From: Chloroflexota bacterium
GTDB taxonomy: Bacteria > Chloroflexota > Chloroflexia > Chloroflexales > Roseiflexaceae
DNA length: 64,000 bases
Assembly: GCA_013388755.1 (NCBI GenBank)
Contig: JACAEQ010000100.1
Coordinates: forward strand, 1 to 64,000
Reading direction: 5' to 3'
Shown: positions 48,117 to 58,019 of the stretch, piece after piece
How positions within the stretch are numbered: the stretch's first letter is position 1
Layout of the letters: every line of letters starts with the position of its first letter
Notes under the pieces: generated by a model
The model's input: only the letters and a program-made list of their open reading frames with translations
Told to the model about the DNA's origin: nothing
Databases searched by the model: none
Program-made: the position numbers and the translations under genes

Positions 48117-48998
48117 ATGTCACAGCGCGAACGATGGACCCTGGCGGTACTGCTGACGATAGCGATCGCGGCGCTGGCGCTCCTGGCGGCGGCACTGCCG
48201 TCGGTACGACTGGCGCCGGGGAAACCGTTTCCACTGGATCTGTTCGTGCCGGCGCCGCAGACAACACCGTCGCCGGGCGGTTCCATCGGGTTCAACTGGC
48301 TCGGCGTCCTGCTGCTGGTACTGGCGTCGTTCGCCGTCCTCGTCGCGGTGTTCTCGCCGGATTTCCGGCGCTGGCTGGTGCGTACGCTGCCCGGCTATCT
48401 ATTGTTCGCATTCGTGCTTTACCTTTTCCTGGCCAATCTGCGCCAGTGTACGGGCGAACTGCGTGGGCCCGCCACGGAGCCAGGAGCATTCGGCCCGGAA
48501 CGACTGGCCCCCGGTGAGGCGACGGCCGTCACACCGCCCGACCTGGTCTCGAACCCGCCGGACTGGTTGATCACGATCATCAGCCTGGCACTGGCGACCG
48601 GCCTGATCTGGCTGGCATTTCGGCTGGCACGACTGCAGCCAGCACGCAGAGCGGCAAGCGATCAGGGCGCGGAGATTGTTGCCGAGGCGCGCGCGGCGTT
48701 GCGCGATCTGGAGGCCGGCGCCGATGTGCGTGATGCGGTGACGCGCTGCTATATTGAGATGGTGCGGGTTCTGCGCGCAGAACGCGGCATTGCGCGCGAT
48801 CCCGACATGACAGCGCGTGAATTCGAGCAGCGACTGGCGCGCACCGGGCTCGGCGATGCGCACATCCGGCGCCTGACGCGACTGTTCGAAGTGGTACGAT
48901 ACAGCCCGCACACGCCCGGGCCGCGCGAGACGCGCGAGGCTGAGGCATGTCTGCGCGCGATTATTGAGGCCTATGGCGAGCAGCCATCCTCCCGGTGA
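48117..48998 (+). CDS. DUF4129 domain membrane protein
   Basis: A 293-residue protein with four hydrophobic helices (one near the N-terminus, two around 60-110, one near 150). A cytoplasmic C-terminal DUF4129 domain (about 185-285) includes DAVTRCYIEMVRVL, MTAREFEQRL and LFEVVRYSPH. DUF4129 proteins often accompany MoxR ATPases and DUF58 proteins, sometimes with transglutaminases. It is the first gene of that cluster here. An ATG at 48099 is also possible. Function unknown. Confidence 0.85.
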   Translation: MSQRERWTLAVLLTIAIAALALLAAALPSVRLAPGKPFPLDLFVPAPQTTPSPGGSIGFNWLGVLLLVLASFAVLVAVFSPDFRRWLVRTLPGYLLFAFVLYLFLANLRQCTGELRGPATEPGAFGPERLAPGEATAVTPPDLVSNPPDWLITIISLALATGLIWLAFRLARLQPARRAASDQGAEIVAEARAALRDLEAGADVRDAVTRCYIEMVRVLRAERGIARDPDMTAREFEQRLARTGLGDAHIRRLTRLFEVVRYSPHTPGPRETREAEACLRAIIEAYGEQPSSR

Positions 48999-49069
48999 GT
49001 GACCGTTCACCGCCGGGGGCAACGATGGCCCTGGTGACAAGATAGCGGTTGTGAGGAGCACGGCAGGCC

Positions 49070-49645
49070 ATGTGGATGCGCCGTATCACTCTGGTGCTGC
49101 TGCTGCTGGCTGCGGTGGAGATCGTGGCGCTGGGCATTCGCGGCCTGCTGGGGGATACACTGATTTCGCCGCTCCTCTATGTCATCTGGGGAGCGGTGCG
49201 AATCTTTGAGAGCGTACCGCAGGGCGTTGTCTGGCTGGCGTTTGTGCTTACGATGGCCGTTGTTGCCATCGCAAGCCTGTGGGCCGAGAGTGGAGACGCC
49301 ATCCGGCGTCGGATGGAGAGCGGACCGCGTGGGCGTGTGTTTGACTGGCTGCGACTGGTAACGCTGGCGCAGCGGCATGACTACTCGCGCTGGCGGCTGG
49401 CGCAGCGGCTGGCGTTGCTGCTGGCCGAAACGATCGCCGAACGCGATCGGGTTGAACTGCGCGTCGCCCGGCAGCGGCTTGCGACCAGCACCATTGATGC
49501 GCCACCGCAGGTAGTGGCATTCTTGCGCGCCGGCCTGGAAGGCTATCGCCAACGGCAGGGGCTGTTTGCCAGGCGCCGCCAGCCTTCGCCGCTCGATGCC
49601 GACCTGGAACAGGTCGTTGCTGCTGTGGAACGCCTCATAGCATAA
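49070..49645 (+). CDS. Membrane protein in MoxR cluster, unknown
   Basis: A 191-residue protein with two or three N-terminal helices (ITLVLLLLAAVEIVALGI, VVWLAFVLTMAVVAIASLWA) and a cytoplasmic helical half (LAQRHDYSRWRLAQRLALLL). GAGGAGCACGGCAGGCC precedes the ATG. It lies between the DUF4129 gene and moxR, matching the position of other poorly known membrane genes in MoxR-DUF58 clusters. Confidence 0.75.
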   Translation: MWMRRITLVLLLLAAVEIVALGIRGLLGDTLISPLLYVIWGAVRIFESVPQGVVWLAFVLTMAVVAIASLWAESGDAIRRRMESGPRGRVFDWLRLVTLAQRHDYSRWRLAQRLALLLAETIAERDRVELRVARQRLATSTIDAPPQVVAFLRAGLEGYRQRQGLFARRRQPSPLDADLEQVVAAVERLIA

Positions 49646-49655
49646 GCGAAACGCG

Positions 49656-50612
49656 ATGACACACAGCTACTCTGACGTTGCCGAGCTTGGCCGGCGCGTT
49701 GTCAACCAGGTGGAGCGCGCCATCGTCGGCAAGCGCGCGGTGCTCGAACAGATCATGGCGGCAACGCTCGCCGGCGGCCATGTCTTGCTGGAAGACTACC
49801 CCGGGCTGGCGAAAACACTCATTGCACGCAGTTTCGCCGCCGCGCTCGGTCTTGAGTTTCGCCGGATCCAGTTCACGCCGGACCTCTTGCCGGGTGACAT
49901 CACCGGCGGTTATGTCTATAACCGCGCCACCGAACGTTTCGAGCTTCGCCGTGGGCCGGTTTTCGCCAATATTGTGCTGGCGGACGAGATCAACCGCGCT
50001 TCGCCCAAGACGCAGTCGGCATTACTGGAGGCCATGCAGGAGCGCCAGGTGACGCTGGAAGGCGAAACCATGCCGTTACCTGAGCCGTTTCTGGTACTGG
50101 CAACCCAGAATCCGATTGAGTATGAAGGCACCTTCCCGCTCCCGGAAGCGCAACTTGACCGCTTTCTGATGAAACTCACCGTCGGCTACCCGTCGCTCGA
50201 TGAGGAAGTTGAGATCCTGCGCCGCCGCCGAGAACGGCGCAGCGATGACACCGTCATTGAACAGGTGACCGATGCGCGAGAGTTGCTGGCCATGCGTGCC
50301 GCCATCGAAGAGGTGTATGTGGATGCCGATATTGAGCAGTATATTGTGCGGCTGGTGGCAGCCACACGTAACGACGCGCGTGTGGCGGTTGGCGCCAGTC
50401 CGCGCGGATCGCTGGCGTTGCTGAAACTGGCGCGGGTACGCGCCGCGCTCGATGGACGTGATTTCGTCATTCCTGACGATGTCAAAGTATTCGTGCAGCC
50501 GGCGCTGGCGCACCGCCTGATCCTCACACCGGATCTCTGGATGCAGCGACGCGCCGCCGGCGACATCCTGGCGGCGGTGGTGCAGGCGGCCCCTGCGCCG
50601 GTGCTGAGATAG
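49656..50612 (+). CDS. MoxR-family AAA+ ATPase
   Basis: A 318-residue AAA+ chaperone-like ATPase. The Walker A variant EDYPGLAKT and Walker B LADEINRASPKTQSALLEAMQERQVTLEG are diagnostic for MoxR. The sensor region LATQNPIEYEGTFPLPEAQLDRF and the lid domain ASPRGSLALLKLARVRAAL follow. MoxR proteins help mature or activate VWA-type partners; here the DUF58 protein directly downstream (3 bases) is the likely partner. Confidence 0.95.
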   Translation: MTHSYSDVAELGRRVVNQVERAIVGKRAVLEQIMAATLAGGHVLLEDYPGLAKTLIARSFAAALGLEFRRIQFTPDLLPGDITGGYVYNRATERFELRRGPVFANIVLADEINRASPKTQSALLEAMQERQVTLEGETMPLPEPFLVLATQNPIEYEGTFPLPEAQLDRFLMKLTVGYPSLDEEVEILRRRRERRSDDTVIEQVTDARELLAMRAAIEEVYVDADIEQYIVRLVAATRNDARVAVGASPRGSLALLKLARVRAALDGRDFVIPDDVKVFVQPALAHRLILTPDLWMQRRAAGDILAAVVQAAPAPVLR

Positions 50613-50615
50613 CTG

Positions 50616-51866
50616 ATGAACAGGGTGATCGTACTGAGTGCGCTGGCGCTCGGCCTGGCCATTCTGGGCATGGCAACGCTGAACGGCGCGGTGATCGCGC
50701 TGGCAATTGCGCCTGCGATCTTTGTTGGCGCAGCATTGCTCGATGCGCCGGGTGAGCTACGCCTGCGCGCCGAGCGCGTATTGAGCGCCGAACGCGCCGG
50801 GGCCGGCGCGCCGGTGACCGTGCGCGTTACGGTCAGCAACGACAGCGCGCAGGAGGTCCAGGCGCTGATCGAAGACCACGTACCCGGCATGCTGAAGCTG
50901 GTTGAAGGGCAGCCGGCGCTGCTCGTCAGGCTGGCGCCTGGCGCAACGGCCACGCTGGAATACACGATCCAGGGGTCGCGCGGCTTTCATCATTTCAACC
51001 GCCTCCACGTCACCGCTACCGACCGCCTGGGTATCGTTCAGCTGCGCACGTCTGTCGCGGCGCCAGGCAAGCTCCTGATTGTGCCTGAGGTCATGCGGCT
51101 GGCCCGCCTGGGTATTCGCCCGCGACGCACACGCGTCTACTCAGGCACGATTCCGGCGCGCCAGGGCGGGCCGGGGGTTGAGTTCTTCGGTGTGCGCGAT
51201 TATCAGCCGGGCGACCCGGTGCGCTGGATCAATGAACGCGCCAGTGCGCGCTTCCCCGGCTCGCTCTATGTCAATGAGTTCGAGCAGGAGCGTGTCGCCG
51301 ACATTGGTATTATTCTGGATGCGCGGCGCAGCAGCGATGTTCAGGGCGATGGGCAGACGCTCTTTGAGTATGGCGTGCAGGCCGCTGCTGCGTTCGCCGA
51401 CGCACTGATCGGCCAGGGGAACCGTGTTGGCTTGCTGATCTATGGTAATGCGATCGAATGGACGTTCCCGGGATACGGCAAGATGCAGCGCGAGAAGCTG
51501 CTGCGCGCGCTGGCGCGGGCCCGAACCGGTGACCGGGCCGCACTGGCCAGCCTTGGCGACGTTCCGACACGTCTTTTCCCTGCCCGCTCGCAGATTGTGC
51601 TGGTGAGCCCACTCCAGCCAGGAGATGCGCCAGCCATCATCGGGATGCGCGCCCACGGTTACGACGTGCTGATCGTCAGTCCTGACCCGGTTGCGTTCGA
51701 AATGGCGCACCTGGGCGCAATGGCGTCGCTGGCGACACGCATCGCGCGCGTTGAGCGCAACTCGTTGCTTCGTCGCCTACGCCATGCCGGCGCACGCGTG
51801 GTAGACTGGCAGGTTGACGTGTCGCTGGCGCAGGTGTGTCACGCGGCGCTGGCCGACCGGCGGTAG
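50616..51866 (+). CDS. DUF58 (VWA-like) domain protein
   Basis: A 416-residue protein with two N-terminal membrane helices, an outer/beta domain (about 60-165) and the DUF58 signature FFGVRDYQPGDPVRWINERASAR. A VWA-like fold follows, with a DxRxSxD pattern (IILDARRSSD) in place of the usual DxSxS metal site. DUF58 proteins are partners of MoxR ATPases, with unknown substrate. It follows moxR by 3 bases. Confidence 0.92.
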   Translation: MNRVIVLSALALGLAILGMATLNGAVIALAIAPAIFVGAALLDAPGELRLRAERVLSAERAGAGAPVTVRVTVSNDSAQEVQALIEDHVPGMLKLVEGQPALLVRLAPGATATLEYTIQGSRGFHHFNRLHVTATDRLGIVQLRTSVAAPGKLLIVPEVMRLARLGIRPRRTRVYSGTIPARQGGPGVEFFGVRDYQPGDPVRWINERASARFPGSLYVNEFEQERVADIGIILDARRSSDVQGDGQTLFEYGVQAAAAFADALIGQGNRVGLLIYGNAIEWTFPGYGKMQREKLLRALARARTGDRAALASLGDVPTRLFPARSQIVLVSPLQPGDAPAIIGMRAHGYDVLIVSPDPVAFEMAHLGAMASLATRIARVERNSLLRRLRHAGARVVDWQVDVSLAQVCHAALADRR

Positions 51867-52028
51867 TGCACCAGGCTCTGGTGCATACAAGCCCGATGGC
51901 TCACGCCAGGCCACAAAGGAGTGAGCCAACTCCAGGCTGATTTGCAGCGTATTGGATCTAGTTATCATCATGCGCCCGCAGGTTGTATGGCGTCCGAAAC
52001 GGCGGCCTGGCAACCCCGAGGAGGCTCA

Positions 52029-52568
52029 GTGCGACTGGTTATCGGTCTGATTGTGCTGACGGCAGCGATCCTGGCCCTCGGGCTGTTCATCGCCGGCCAT
52101 GCGCTGGTTGCGCTCGCGCCCGTCGCGCTGGGCGGCGCATGGATTGCAGGCACACTGTACCGGCGGCGCGATGTGGGTGCACTTGCATTGCCCGGGCTGG
52201 CAGCGATTGCGGTCATCGCGGTGTTCGCGAGTGTCTCGCCGCTGATCGCCCTGGCCGGACTGGTGGCAACCCTGGCAGCGTGGAACCTTCATGACATGGA
52301 ACAGCGTATCAGCCTGGCCGGTGCTGTTGCGGGCGAGGCTGTGCTCCGGCGGGTGCACCGCATGCGCCTGCTGATTGTTGCAGCGCTCAGCCTCGGTATT
52401 GGCAGCCTGGCGACAACGTTGCGCTTCGATACCGGCGCCATAGGGGCACTACTTATTGCGCTGCCGGCGATCCTCGGGTTGAGCCGGGTGACGGCGGCGT
52501 TGCGCCGCGCCATGCAGCGGCGCGCGAACAACGAGCCCGCTGCGTTCCAGGAGAAGATCAGACAATGA
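52029..52568 (+). CDS. Polytopic membrane protein before hisG, unknown
   Basis: A 179-residue protein with about six hydrophobic helices in three pairs. GAGGAGG at 52018-52024 supports the GTG start at 52029; an ATG at 51984 is also in frame but lacks such a site. Its stop overlaps the hisG start as ATGA, so the two are co-translated. It may belong to the MoxR-DUF58 cluster. Not recognised. Confidence 0.7.
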   Translation: MRLVIGLIVLTAAILALGLFIAGHALVALAPVALGGAWIAGTLYRRRDVGALALPGLAAIAVIAVFASVSPLIALAGLVATLAAWNLHDMEQRISLAGAVAGEAVLRRVHRMRLLIVAALSLGIGSLATTLRFDTGAIGALLIALPAILGLSRVTAALRRAMQRRANNEPAAFQEKIRQ

Positions 52569-53575
52569 CGCTGCGCTTTGCAATACCGTCGAAGGGTAGC
52601 CTGTACGATGGCACGGTCGCTTTTCTCGATAGCGCGGGGCTACGCGTGACGCGACCGAACCCGCGCCGCTATACCGCCTCGATTCGCACGCTTCCGGAGA
52701 CTGAAGTGTTGCTCCACCGACCAGCCGACATCGTTGAGAAAGTGGCATCCGGCGAGATTGATCTGGGCATTAGCGGCCTCGACCTGGTGGAAGAATTACG
52801 CGGCGATCGCGACGAACTGCTGGTCGTGTTCGATAACCTGGGGTATGGGAACGCCGAACTGGTTGTCGCGGCACCCGAAACCTGGATTGACGTGACAACA
52901 TGGCATGACCTGGCGGACCTGGCAGTGGAATTGCACGCGCAAGGACGGCCATTGCGCATCGCAACAAAATACCCGGCGCTTACCCGGCGCTTCTGCTACG
53001 CCAACGACATCAACTACTTCCGACTCGTCGACTCCCAGGGGGCGACCGAGGCGGCACCTGGCCTTGGTTATGCGGATATTATTGTTGACATTACCGAGAC
53101 GGGCACAACCCTGCGCGACAACCAGTTGAAGATTGTCGGCGAGCCAATCCTGCGCACGCAGGCGTGCCTGATCGCCAGTCGCCGTTGCCTGCGCGCCAGT
53201 CCAGCCGCGCTGGCGCTGACCCGCTCCATCCTCGAACTGGTTGAAGCGCGCCGCCGCGCGCGCCGGTTTGTCCAGGTCACCGCGAATATCGCCGGCGCAT
53301 CGGCTGAAGAGGTGGGGCGCCGCGTCGCCGCGCGACCCGACCTGGCCGGTGTCCAGGGGCCGACGATCGCGCCGGTCTGGCCCGGTACTCCACGCGCAGA
53401 AGGCGCACCCGGCTGGCACATGGTGACGGTAATCGTGCCCCAGGAGCGTGTGCTCGATCTGGTGGCGCACCTGCGTGACCTGGGCGGCGACACGATCGCC
53501 GTCATGCCGACGCAGTACGTCTTTGAGGCGAACTGCGACAGTTATGATCGCCTGCTTGTACAACTGGAGGCATGA
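52565..53575 (+). CDS. hisG: ATP phosphoribosyltransferase HisG, long form
   Basis: First, feedback-regulated step of histidine synthesis. It has 336 residues. The catalytic part shows [27 protein letters not shown], and the PRPP loop [17 protein letters not shown]. About 100 C-terminal residues form the extra domain of long HisG ([23 protein letters not shown]), which binds histidine. There is an unusual insert near 265-285 ([12 protein letters not shown]). It overlaps the upstream membrane gene by four bases and precedes hisD by seven. Confidence 0.96.
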   Translation: MTLRFAIPSKGSLYDGTVAFLDSAGLRVTRPNPRRYTASIRTLPETEVLLHRPADIVEKVASGEIDLGISGLDLVEELRGDRDELLVVFDNLGYGNAELVVAAPETWIDVTTWHDLADLAVELHAQGRPLRIATKYPALTRRFCYANDINYFRLVDSQGATEAAPGLGYADIIVDITETGTTLRDNQLKIVGEPILRTQACLIASRRCLRASPAALALTRSILELVEARRRARRFVQVTANIAGASAEEVGRRVAARPDLAGVQGPTIAPVWPGTPRAEGAPGWHMVTVIVPQERVLDLVAHLRDLGGDTIAVMPTQYVFEANCDSYDRLLVQLEA

Positions 53576-53582
53576 ATGCGCC

Positions 53583-54917
53583 ATGACCATTCCGATATTC
53601 CATGACCCTGCCATCGCCCGCCGCACGGTGTTACGGCGCGTCGCGTTCGATGAACTTGCCGTGCCGGAAACACTTCTTGACGCCATTGAACAGCGCTTTG
53701 GCGCGCGGCTGGCGCCGGCTGAAGCCGTCGACCACGTGTTGCGCGATGTGCGCGCTCGCGGTGATGCCGCGCTTCACGATTGGTCGCGGCGCATCGACGG
53801 GTATACCGGCCCGCTGGAAATCGCGCCGGAAGTATGCGCGGCAGCGCTGGCGGCGCTTGATCCTGCGTTGCGCAGCGCGATCGACCTGGCGATCCATGAG
53901 CTTACCCGATTCCATCAGCGCCAGGTGCGCACGTCGTGGATCGACTTTGGCATCGAAGGTGCGCTGGGCCAGATCGTTACGCCGCTGCGGCGGGTCGGCA
54001 TCTATGTGCCGGGTGGCGCCGTACCCCTCCCGTCATCGCTGTTGCATGCCGCCATCCCTGCGCGTGTGGCCGGGGTTGAGGAACTGATCGTCTGTACGCC
54101 GCCGCAACGTGACGGCCAGGTAGATCGCACGGTCCTCGCCGCCGCCACGGCCGCCGGCATTACCCGCGTGTTCGCGCTCGGCGGCGCTCAGGCGATTGCG
54201 GCAATGGCCTACGGTACGGAGCACGTGCCGCAGGTGGACAAGATCGTCGGGCCGGGGAACCTCTTTGTGGTGCTGGCCAAGCGTGCCGTGTTCGGCGTGG
54301 TTGATATCGAGTCGCTCCCCGGGCCAACCGAGACGCTGATCATTGCCGACGACCGCGCCGAACCGCGCCTGGTCGCCGCCGACCTGCTGGCACAGGCCGA
54401 ACACGTGCTGGCGTCGGCGATCTTGCTGACACCCGACGAGACGCTTGCGGCGCGGGTGCAGGCGGAAGTGATGCATCAACTCGAAACGTTGCCGGAACAG
54501 AGTGCAACCGCTGCTGCCGAAGCGGTCACCAGGCGCGGCGGTATCGTGCTGGTACGCGATCTGGATGAGGCGTTCGACATCGCCAATGAGTACGCACCGG
54601 AGCATCTGTGCCTGCTGCTTGACGACCCGTGGCACTATGTCGGCAGGGTGCGCAATGCTGGTGGGGTGTTTCTCGGCGAACGCTCATTCGAAGTACTGGG
54701 TGATTATACTGCGGGGCCATCGCATATTATGCCGACGGGCGGAACGGCACGTTTTGCCTCGCCGGTCAATGTGGATCATTTCCGCAAGGTGATCTCGCTC
54801 GTCGGATTGAATGAGGCGGCGCTACGCCGGATTGGCCCGGCTGCGGCGCGTCTGGCCGATGCGGAGGGATTGGCGGCGCATGCTGCTGCCGTGCGGGCGC
54901 GACTGCGGGATGCATAG
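53583..54917 (+). CDS. hisD: Histidinol dehydrogenase
   Basis: Last two oxidation steps of histidine synthesis, zinc- and NAD-dependent. It has 444 residues from ATG 53583. Motifs include [64 protein letters not shown], the catalytic Glu-His in [11 protein letters not shown], and [20 protein letters not shown]. An upstream in-frame extension overlaps hisG and is rejected. The extended -10 promoter of yggT follows directly after its stop. Confidence 0.98.
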   Translation: MTIPIFHDPAIARRTVLRRVAFDELAVPETLLDAIEQRFGARLAPAEAVDHVLRDVRARGDAALHDWSRRIDGYTGPLEIAPEVCAAALAALDPALRSAIDLAIHELTRFHQRQVRTSWIDFGIEGALGQIVTPLRRVGIYVPGGAVPLPSSLLHAAIPARVAGVEELIVCTPPQRDGQVDRTVLAAATAAGITRVFALGGAQAIAAMAYGTEHVPQVDKIVGPGNLFVVLAKRAVFGVVDIESLPGPTETLIIADDRAEPRLVAADLLAQAEHVLASAILLTPDETLAARVQAEVMHQLETLPEQSATAAAEAVTRRGGIVLVRDLDEAFDIANEYAPEHLCLLLDDPWHYVGRVRNAGGVFLGERSFEVLGDYTAGPSHIMPTGGTARFASPVNVDHFRKVISLVGLNEAALRRIGPAAARLADAEGLAAHAAAVRARLRDA

Positions 54918-54922
54918 TTGTC

Positions 54923-54931
54923 TGGTATAAT
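54923..54931 (+). promoter_or_regulatory. Extended -10 promoter of yggT gene
   Basis: TGGTATAAT, an extended -10 element, begins 6 bases after the hisD stop. The sequence GGTATAATACC around it is palindromic. No -35 match is visible, as is common for extended -10 promoters. Confidence 0.55.
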
Positions 54932-54976
54932 ACCGCCATCTAGAACAGATGCTGCGCGAGGAGGCGGCCAGGTTCT

Positions 54977-55234
54977 ATGCCATCCAACTTTGTCGAAAGC
55001 TTTGTCGTTCTTCTGTTTGAAGTACTATCACTGACCATTCTTGGTCGGGTATTGCTCTCGTGGGTTGACCCGATGGGCAACATGCGGATCACGCGGGTGT
55101 TGCATGAGCTTACCGAGCCGATGCTGGCGCCGATTCGCAGCATCCTGCCGGCCACCTCGATGTTCGACTTTTCGCCGATTATCGCAATGTTGCTGCTGCA
55201 AGCCATCAGCCTGTTGATTCGCTCTGCATTGTAG
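54977..55234 (+). CDS. YggT family membrane protein
   Basis: An 85-residue protein with two hydrophobic helices, containing the family core RVLLSWVDPMGNMRITRVLHELTEPMLAPIRSILP. YggT proteins are linked to ion homeostasis and in Gram-positive bacteria and chloroplasts (CCB3) to division or cytochrome assembly. It stands alone with its own promoter and a hairpin behind it. Confidence 0.93.
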   Translation: MPSNFVESFVVLLFEVLSLTILGRVLLSWVDPMGNMRITRVLHELTEPMLAPIRSILPATSMFDFSPIIAMLLLQAISLLIRSAL

Positions 55235-55238
55235 CTCC

Positions 55239-55275
55239 AGAGGCGGGCGAACATCACAGAGGTGGGCCCGTCTCT
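55239..55275 (+). terminator. Hairpin after yggT gene
   Basis: AGAGGCGGGC pairs with GCCCGTCTCT (one G-T pair), with a 17-base loop, starting four bases after the stop codon. No U-run follows, so it is a weak intrinsic terminator at best. Confidence 0.4.
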
Positions 55276-55390
55276 CATGCGCTACGGCGGTGCGCAGCAA
55301 ACATGATCCGCAGACGCGCCTCTGTTCCTGCGCGCCGCGCGCCCCACCGGGGCACCAGGTTGTCGCATGTTGCTCTAGAAAGCCCGGTTG

Positions 55391-57055
55391 ATGAACCAGG
55401 AGGCCGCGGTTCCGCCGCAGGAAGCCTCTGCGACGTCCGATGCATCCATCCGCCCGACGCGCTTTCTGCTGGCTGTCGTGTTCATATGTGGCGTCGGGAC
55501 ACTTGGCGTCGAGATGATCGCCTCGCGTTTGCTGGCGCCCTACTTCGGCACGTCGCAACCCATCTGGGCAGCAGTGATCGGTCTGACCCTGGTCTATCTC
55601 GCGATCGGCTATCACTCTGGCGGGCGCCTGGCCGACCGTCGCCCCGATGAACGCCTGCTGTACCACATCGTGTTGCTGGCAGGCGTCGCCACGGCGTTCA
55701 TACCGCCGCTTGCAGCGCCAATCCTCGGGTTCGCGCGCAACGCGGTGGCCACCCTGGCTATCGGTGGGTTTCTCGGCGCGTTGTCTGGCGTCCTGGCGCT
55801 CTTTGCCATTCCCGTCACCCTGCTGGCCATGGTTGGGCCGTTCGCGGTACGGTTGCAGTTGCACCGTGCCTCCGCCGGCGTGGCGATCGCCGGCGCGACC
55901 GCCGGAACAATCTCGGCCATCTCGACGATCGGGTCAATCGCCGGTACGTTTCTGACTGTGCTCGTCCTCATTCCTGGCCTTGGCACGGCGCTGACGACCT
56001 ATGTGTATGCCGTCGTGCTGGCCGCGCTTGGCGCGGCAGGCGCTCGTAGTCGCGGCACGCTGGCAGCGCTCGCGCTGGTGGCGGCGCTGGCCGGATACAC
56101 ATTGCTCACCGCCGGGCCGGTCAAGGCTGCCGGCTGCGACGGTTGCATACTGATCGCCGAGTATGAGTCGCCCTACAATTACATTCAGGTCGCCGCGCGC
56201 CAGGACCCGGAGTATGGTCAGCAGGTCGTCCTGATGCTGAACGAAGGGCTGGCGATCCATTCAATCCATAACACAGCCTACGACGGTAACCCGCTCGACA
56301 CTCTGACCGGAGGCGGGCCATGGGACTACTTCGCTATCGCGCCATTTGTCACGCCGGGGCGCGATCCGGCAAGTGTGCGCAGCCTGGCGATGCTTGGTGC
56401 AGCCGCGGGCACCACGCCAGCACAGTTCCTGGCAATCTATGGCGCTGATACCCACATCGACGCCGTGGAGATCGATCCGCAGATTATTGATGTCGGGCGA
56501 CGGTTCTTCGGCATGCGTGATGCGCTGGTTGCGCCCGAGCACCCGAATTATCGTGTATATGCGGAGGACGCACGCTACTGGCTGGCGACTCAGGGCGGCG
56601 TGTATGATGTGATCGGCATGGACGCCTACCACCAGCCGTATATCCCGTTTCACCTGACGACCGTCGAGTTCTTCCAGCTGGTACGGCAACACCTGGCGCC
56701 CGATGGTGTGGCGGTTGTGAATGCCGGCCTTGGCCCCGACGGTGACGACCGCCTCGGACGGGCGATTGTGGCAACCATGCAGCAGGTATTTCCGCAGGTG
56801 ATCGTGATTGAAACCGAACGGCTGAGCAACCAGATCATTATCGCCACCAACGCAAACGTGGGTGACGGCTATGCCAACCTGCGCGACGCCTATCAGCGGC
56901 TGGAGCACCCCGCGCTGCGGCGCACACTCGAGCGGGTCTATGTTCCGGAGCGCGCTCCTGCCATCACGCACGCGCCATTCACCGACGACCGCGCGCCGGT
57001 CGAGCGCCTGGTAGACTCATTGATTTTTGACACGGTGATCGGCACCGATCCATAG
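55391..57055 (+). CDS. Fused MFS-type / spermidine synthase-like protein
   Basis: A 554-residue protein. The N-terminal half (about 25-245) has seven or more membrane helices with GVGTLGVEMIASRLLAPYFGTS and YHSGGRLADRRP, typical of fused MFS/spermidine synthases. The C-terminal half is a methyltransferase-fold domain with LGAAAGTTPAQF in place of the GGGDG polyamine-binding loop, VEIDPQIIDVGRRFF, and MDAYHQPYIPFHLTTVEFF. Loss of GGGDG argues against true spermidine synthesis. The product is unknown. Its last codon is followed 28 bases later by the AEC gene. Confidence 0.88.
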   Translation: MNQEAAVPPQEASATSDASIRPTRFLLAVVFICGVGTLGVEMIASRLLAPYFGTSQPIWAAVIGLTLVYLAIGYHSGGRLADRRPDERLLYHIVLLAGVATAFIPPLAAPILGFARNAVATLAIGGFLGALSGVLALFAIPVTLLAMVGPFAVRLQLHRASAGVAIAGATAGTISAISTIGSIAGTFLTVLVLIPGLGTALTTYVYAVVLAALGAAGARSRGTLAALALVAALAGYTLLTAGPVKAAGCDGCILIAEYESPYNYIQVAARQDPEYGQQVVLMLNEGLAIHSIHNTAYDGNPLDTLTGGGPWDYFAIAPFVTPGRDPASVRSLAMLGAAAGTTPAQFLAIYGADTHIDAVEIDPQIIDVGRRFFGMRDALVAPEHPNYRVYAEDARYWLATQGGVYDVIGMDAYHQPYIPFHLTTVEFFQLVRQHLAPDGVAVVNAGLGPDGDDRLGRAIVATMQQVFPQVIVIETERLSNQIIIATNANVGDGYANLRDAYQRLEHPALRRTLERVYVPERAPAITHAPFTDDRAPVERLVDSLIFDTVIGTDP

Positions 57056-57083
57056 GGCGAAGGCGAGAGATCGTGACCACATC

Positions 57084-58010
57084 ATGCTGATCATCTCCGC
57101 CTTTGTCGAAGTGCTCTTGCCGGTGACGGTTGTAGTCTTCTGCGGCTACACGCTGCGGCGATCGTTCCTGATCGATCTTCCATCGCTCAATCGCCTGAGC
57201 ATGTATGTGCTCGGTCCGGCGCTCATTTTTACCACGATCGTCCGGATTGACGTTGCCAGCAATGAGGCATTACGAGTCATCGCAGCATCGGTTACGGTGT
57301 GTCTCGGCATTGGTGCGATCGGTTTCGCCGCCGGCACAGCGTTGCACCTCGACCGCGCCAGTCTCATGGCGTTGCTGCTCTGCGTGATGTTCATGAACTC
57401 CGGCAACTACGGCCTGCCGACGACACGGTTTGCCTTCGGCGAGGCCGGCTTCCAGCGCGCGTTGCTCTATTTTATCGCTCAGACGATTATGGCGCAGACG
57501 CTGGCAATTCCGATTGCCAGCGCCGGGCGTGGCGACCCGGGCAGCGCCATCCGGCAGATCTTTCGCATGCCACAGATCTACGCTGTTGCGATCGGATTGC
57601 TGGCGCGTTTCAGCGGCCTTGAGCTACCACAGCGCATAGATGCGCTCGGCAGCATCTTTCGCGGCGTGGCGCTCATGGCTGATGCCACGTTGCCGCTGCT
57701 GCTTCTGTTGCTGGGGATGCAACTGGCGCAGGGCACCGCAGTGGAGGATGGCAGGCTGACGGCACTGGTCACCGTCCTGCGGCTGATCGTATCGCCATTG
57801 CTGGCATACGGCGCAGCGCGGGCGCTCGCGCTTGACGATCTCTCGCTGCGGGTGGTGGTGCTGGAAGCCAGCATGCCGACGGCGGTGAACATGGTGCTGT
57901 ATTCGCTGGAATTCAACGCCAGGCCGCGCTTTGTCGCCGGCGTCGTTGTGGTGACGACCGCAGCGAGCCTGGCAACGCTGACCGTGCTACTGAGCGTCCT
58001 GCGACAATAA
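57084..58010 (+). CDS. AEC family transporter
   Basis: A 308-residue membrane protein with about ten helices of the auxin efflux carrier/BASS-like fold. Recognisable parts are MSMYVLGPALIFTTIVRI, FMNSGNYGLPTTRFAFG and MPTAVNMVLYSLEF. Bacterial relatives transport dicarboxylates such as malate or malonate; the substrate is unknown. It converges on the gene ending at 58020, with nine bases between. Confidence 0.92.
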   Translation: MLIISAFVEVLLPVTVVVFCGYTLRRSFLIDLPSLNRLSMYVLGPALIFTTIVRIDVASNEALRVIAASVTVCLGIGAIGFAAGTALHLDRASLMALLLCVMFMNSGNYGLPTTRFAFGEAGFQRALLYFIAQTIMAQTLAIPIASAGRGDPGSAIRQIFRMPQIYAVAIGLLARFSGLELPQRIDALGSIFRGVALMADATLPLLLLLLGMQLAQGTAVEDGRLTALVTVLRLIVSPLLAYGAARALALDDLSLRVVVLEASMPTAVNMVLYSLEFNARPRFVAGVVVVTTAASLATLTVLLSVLRQ

Positions 58011-58019
58011 CGGGCGTCG

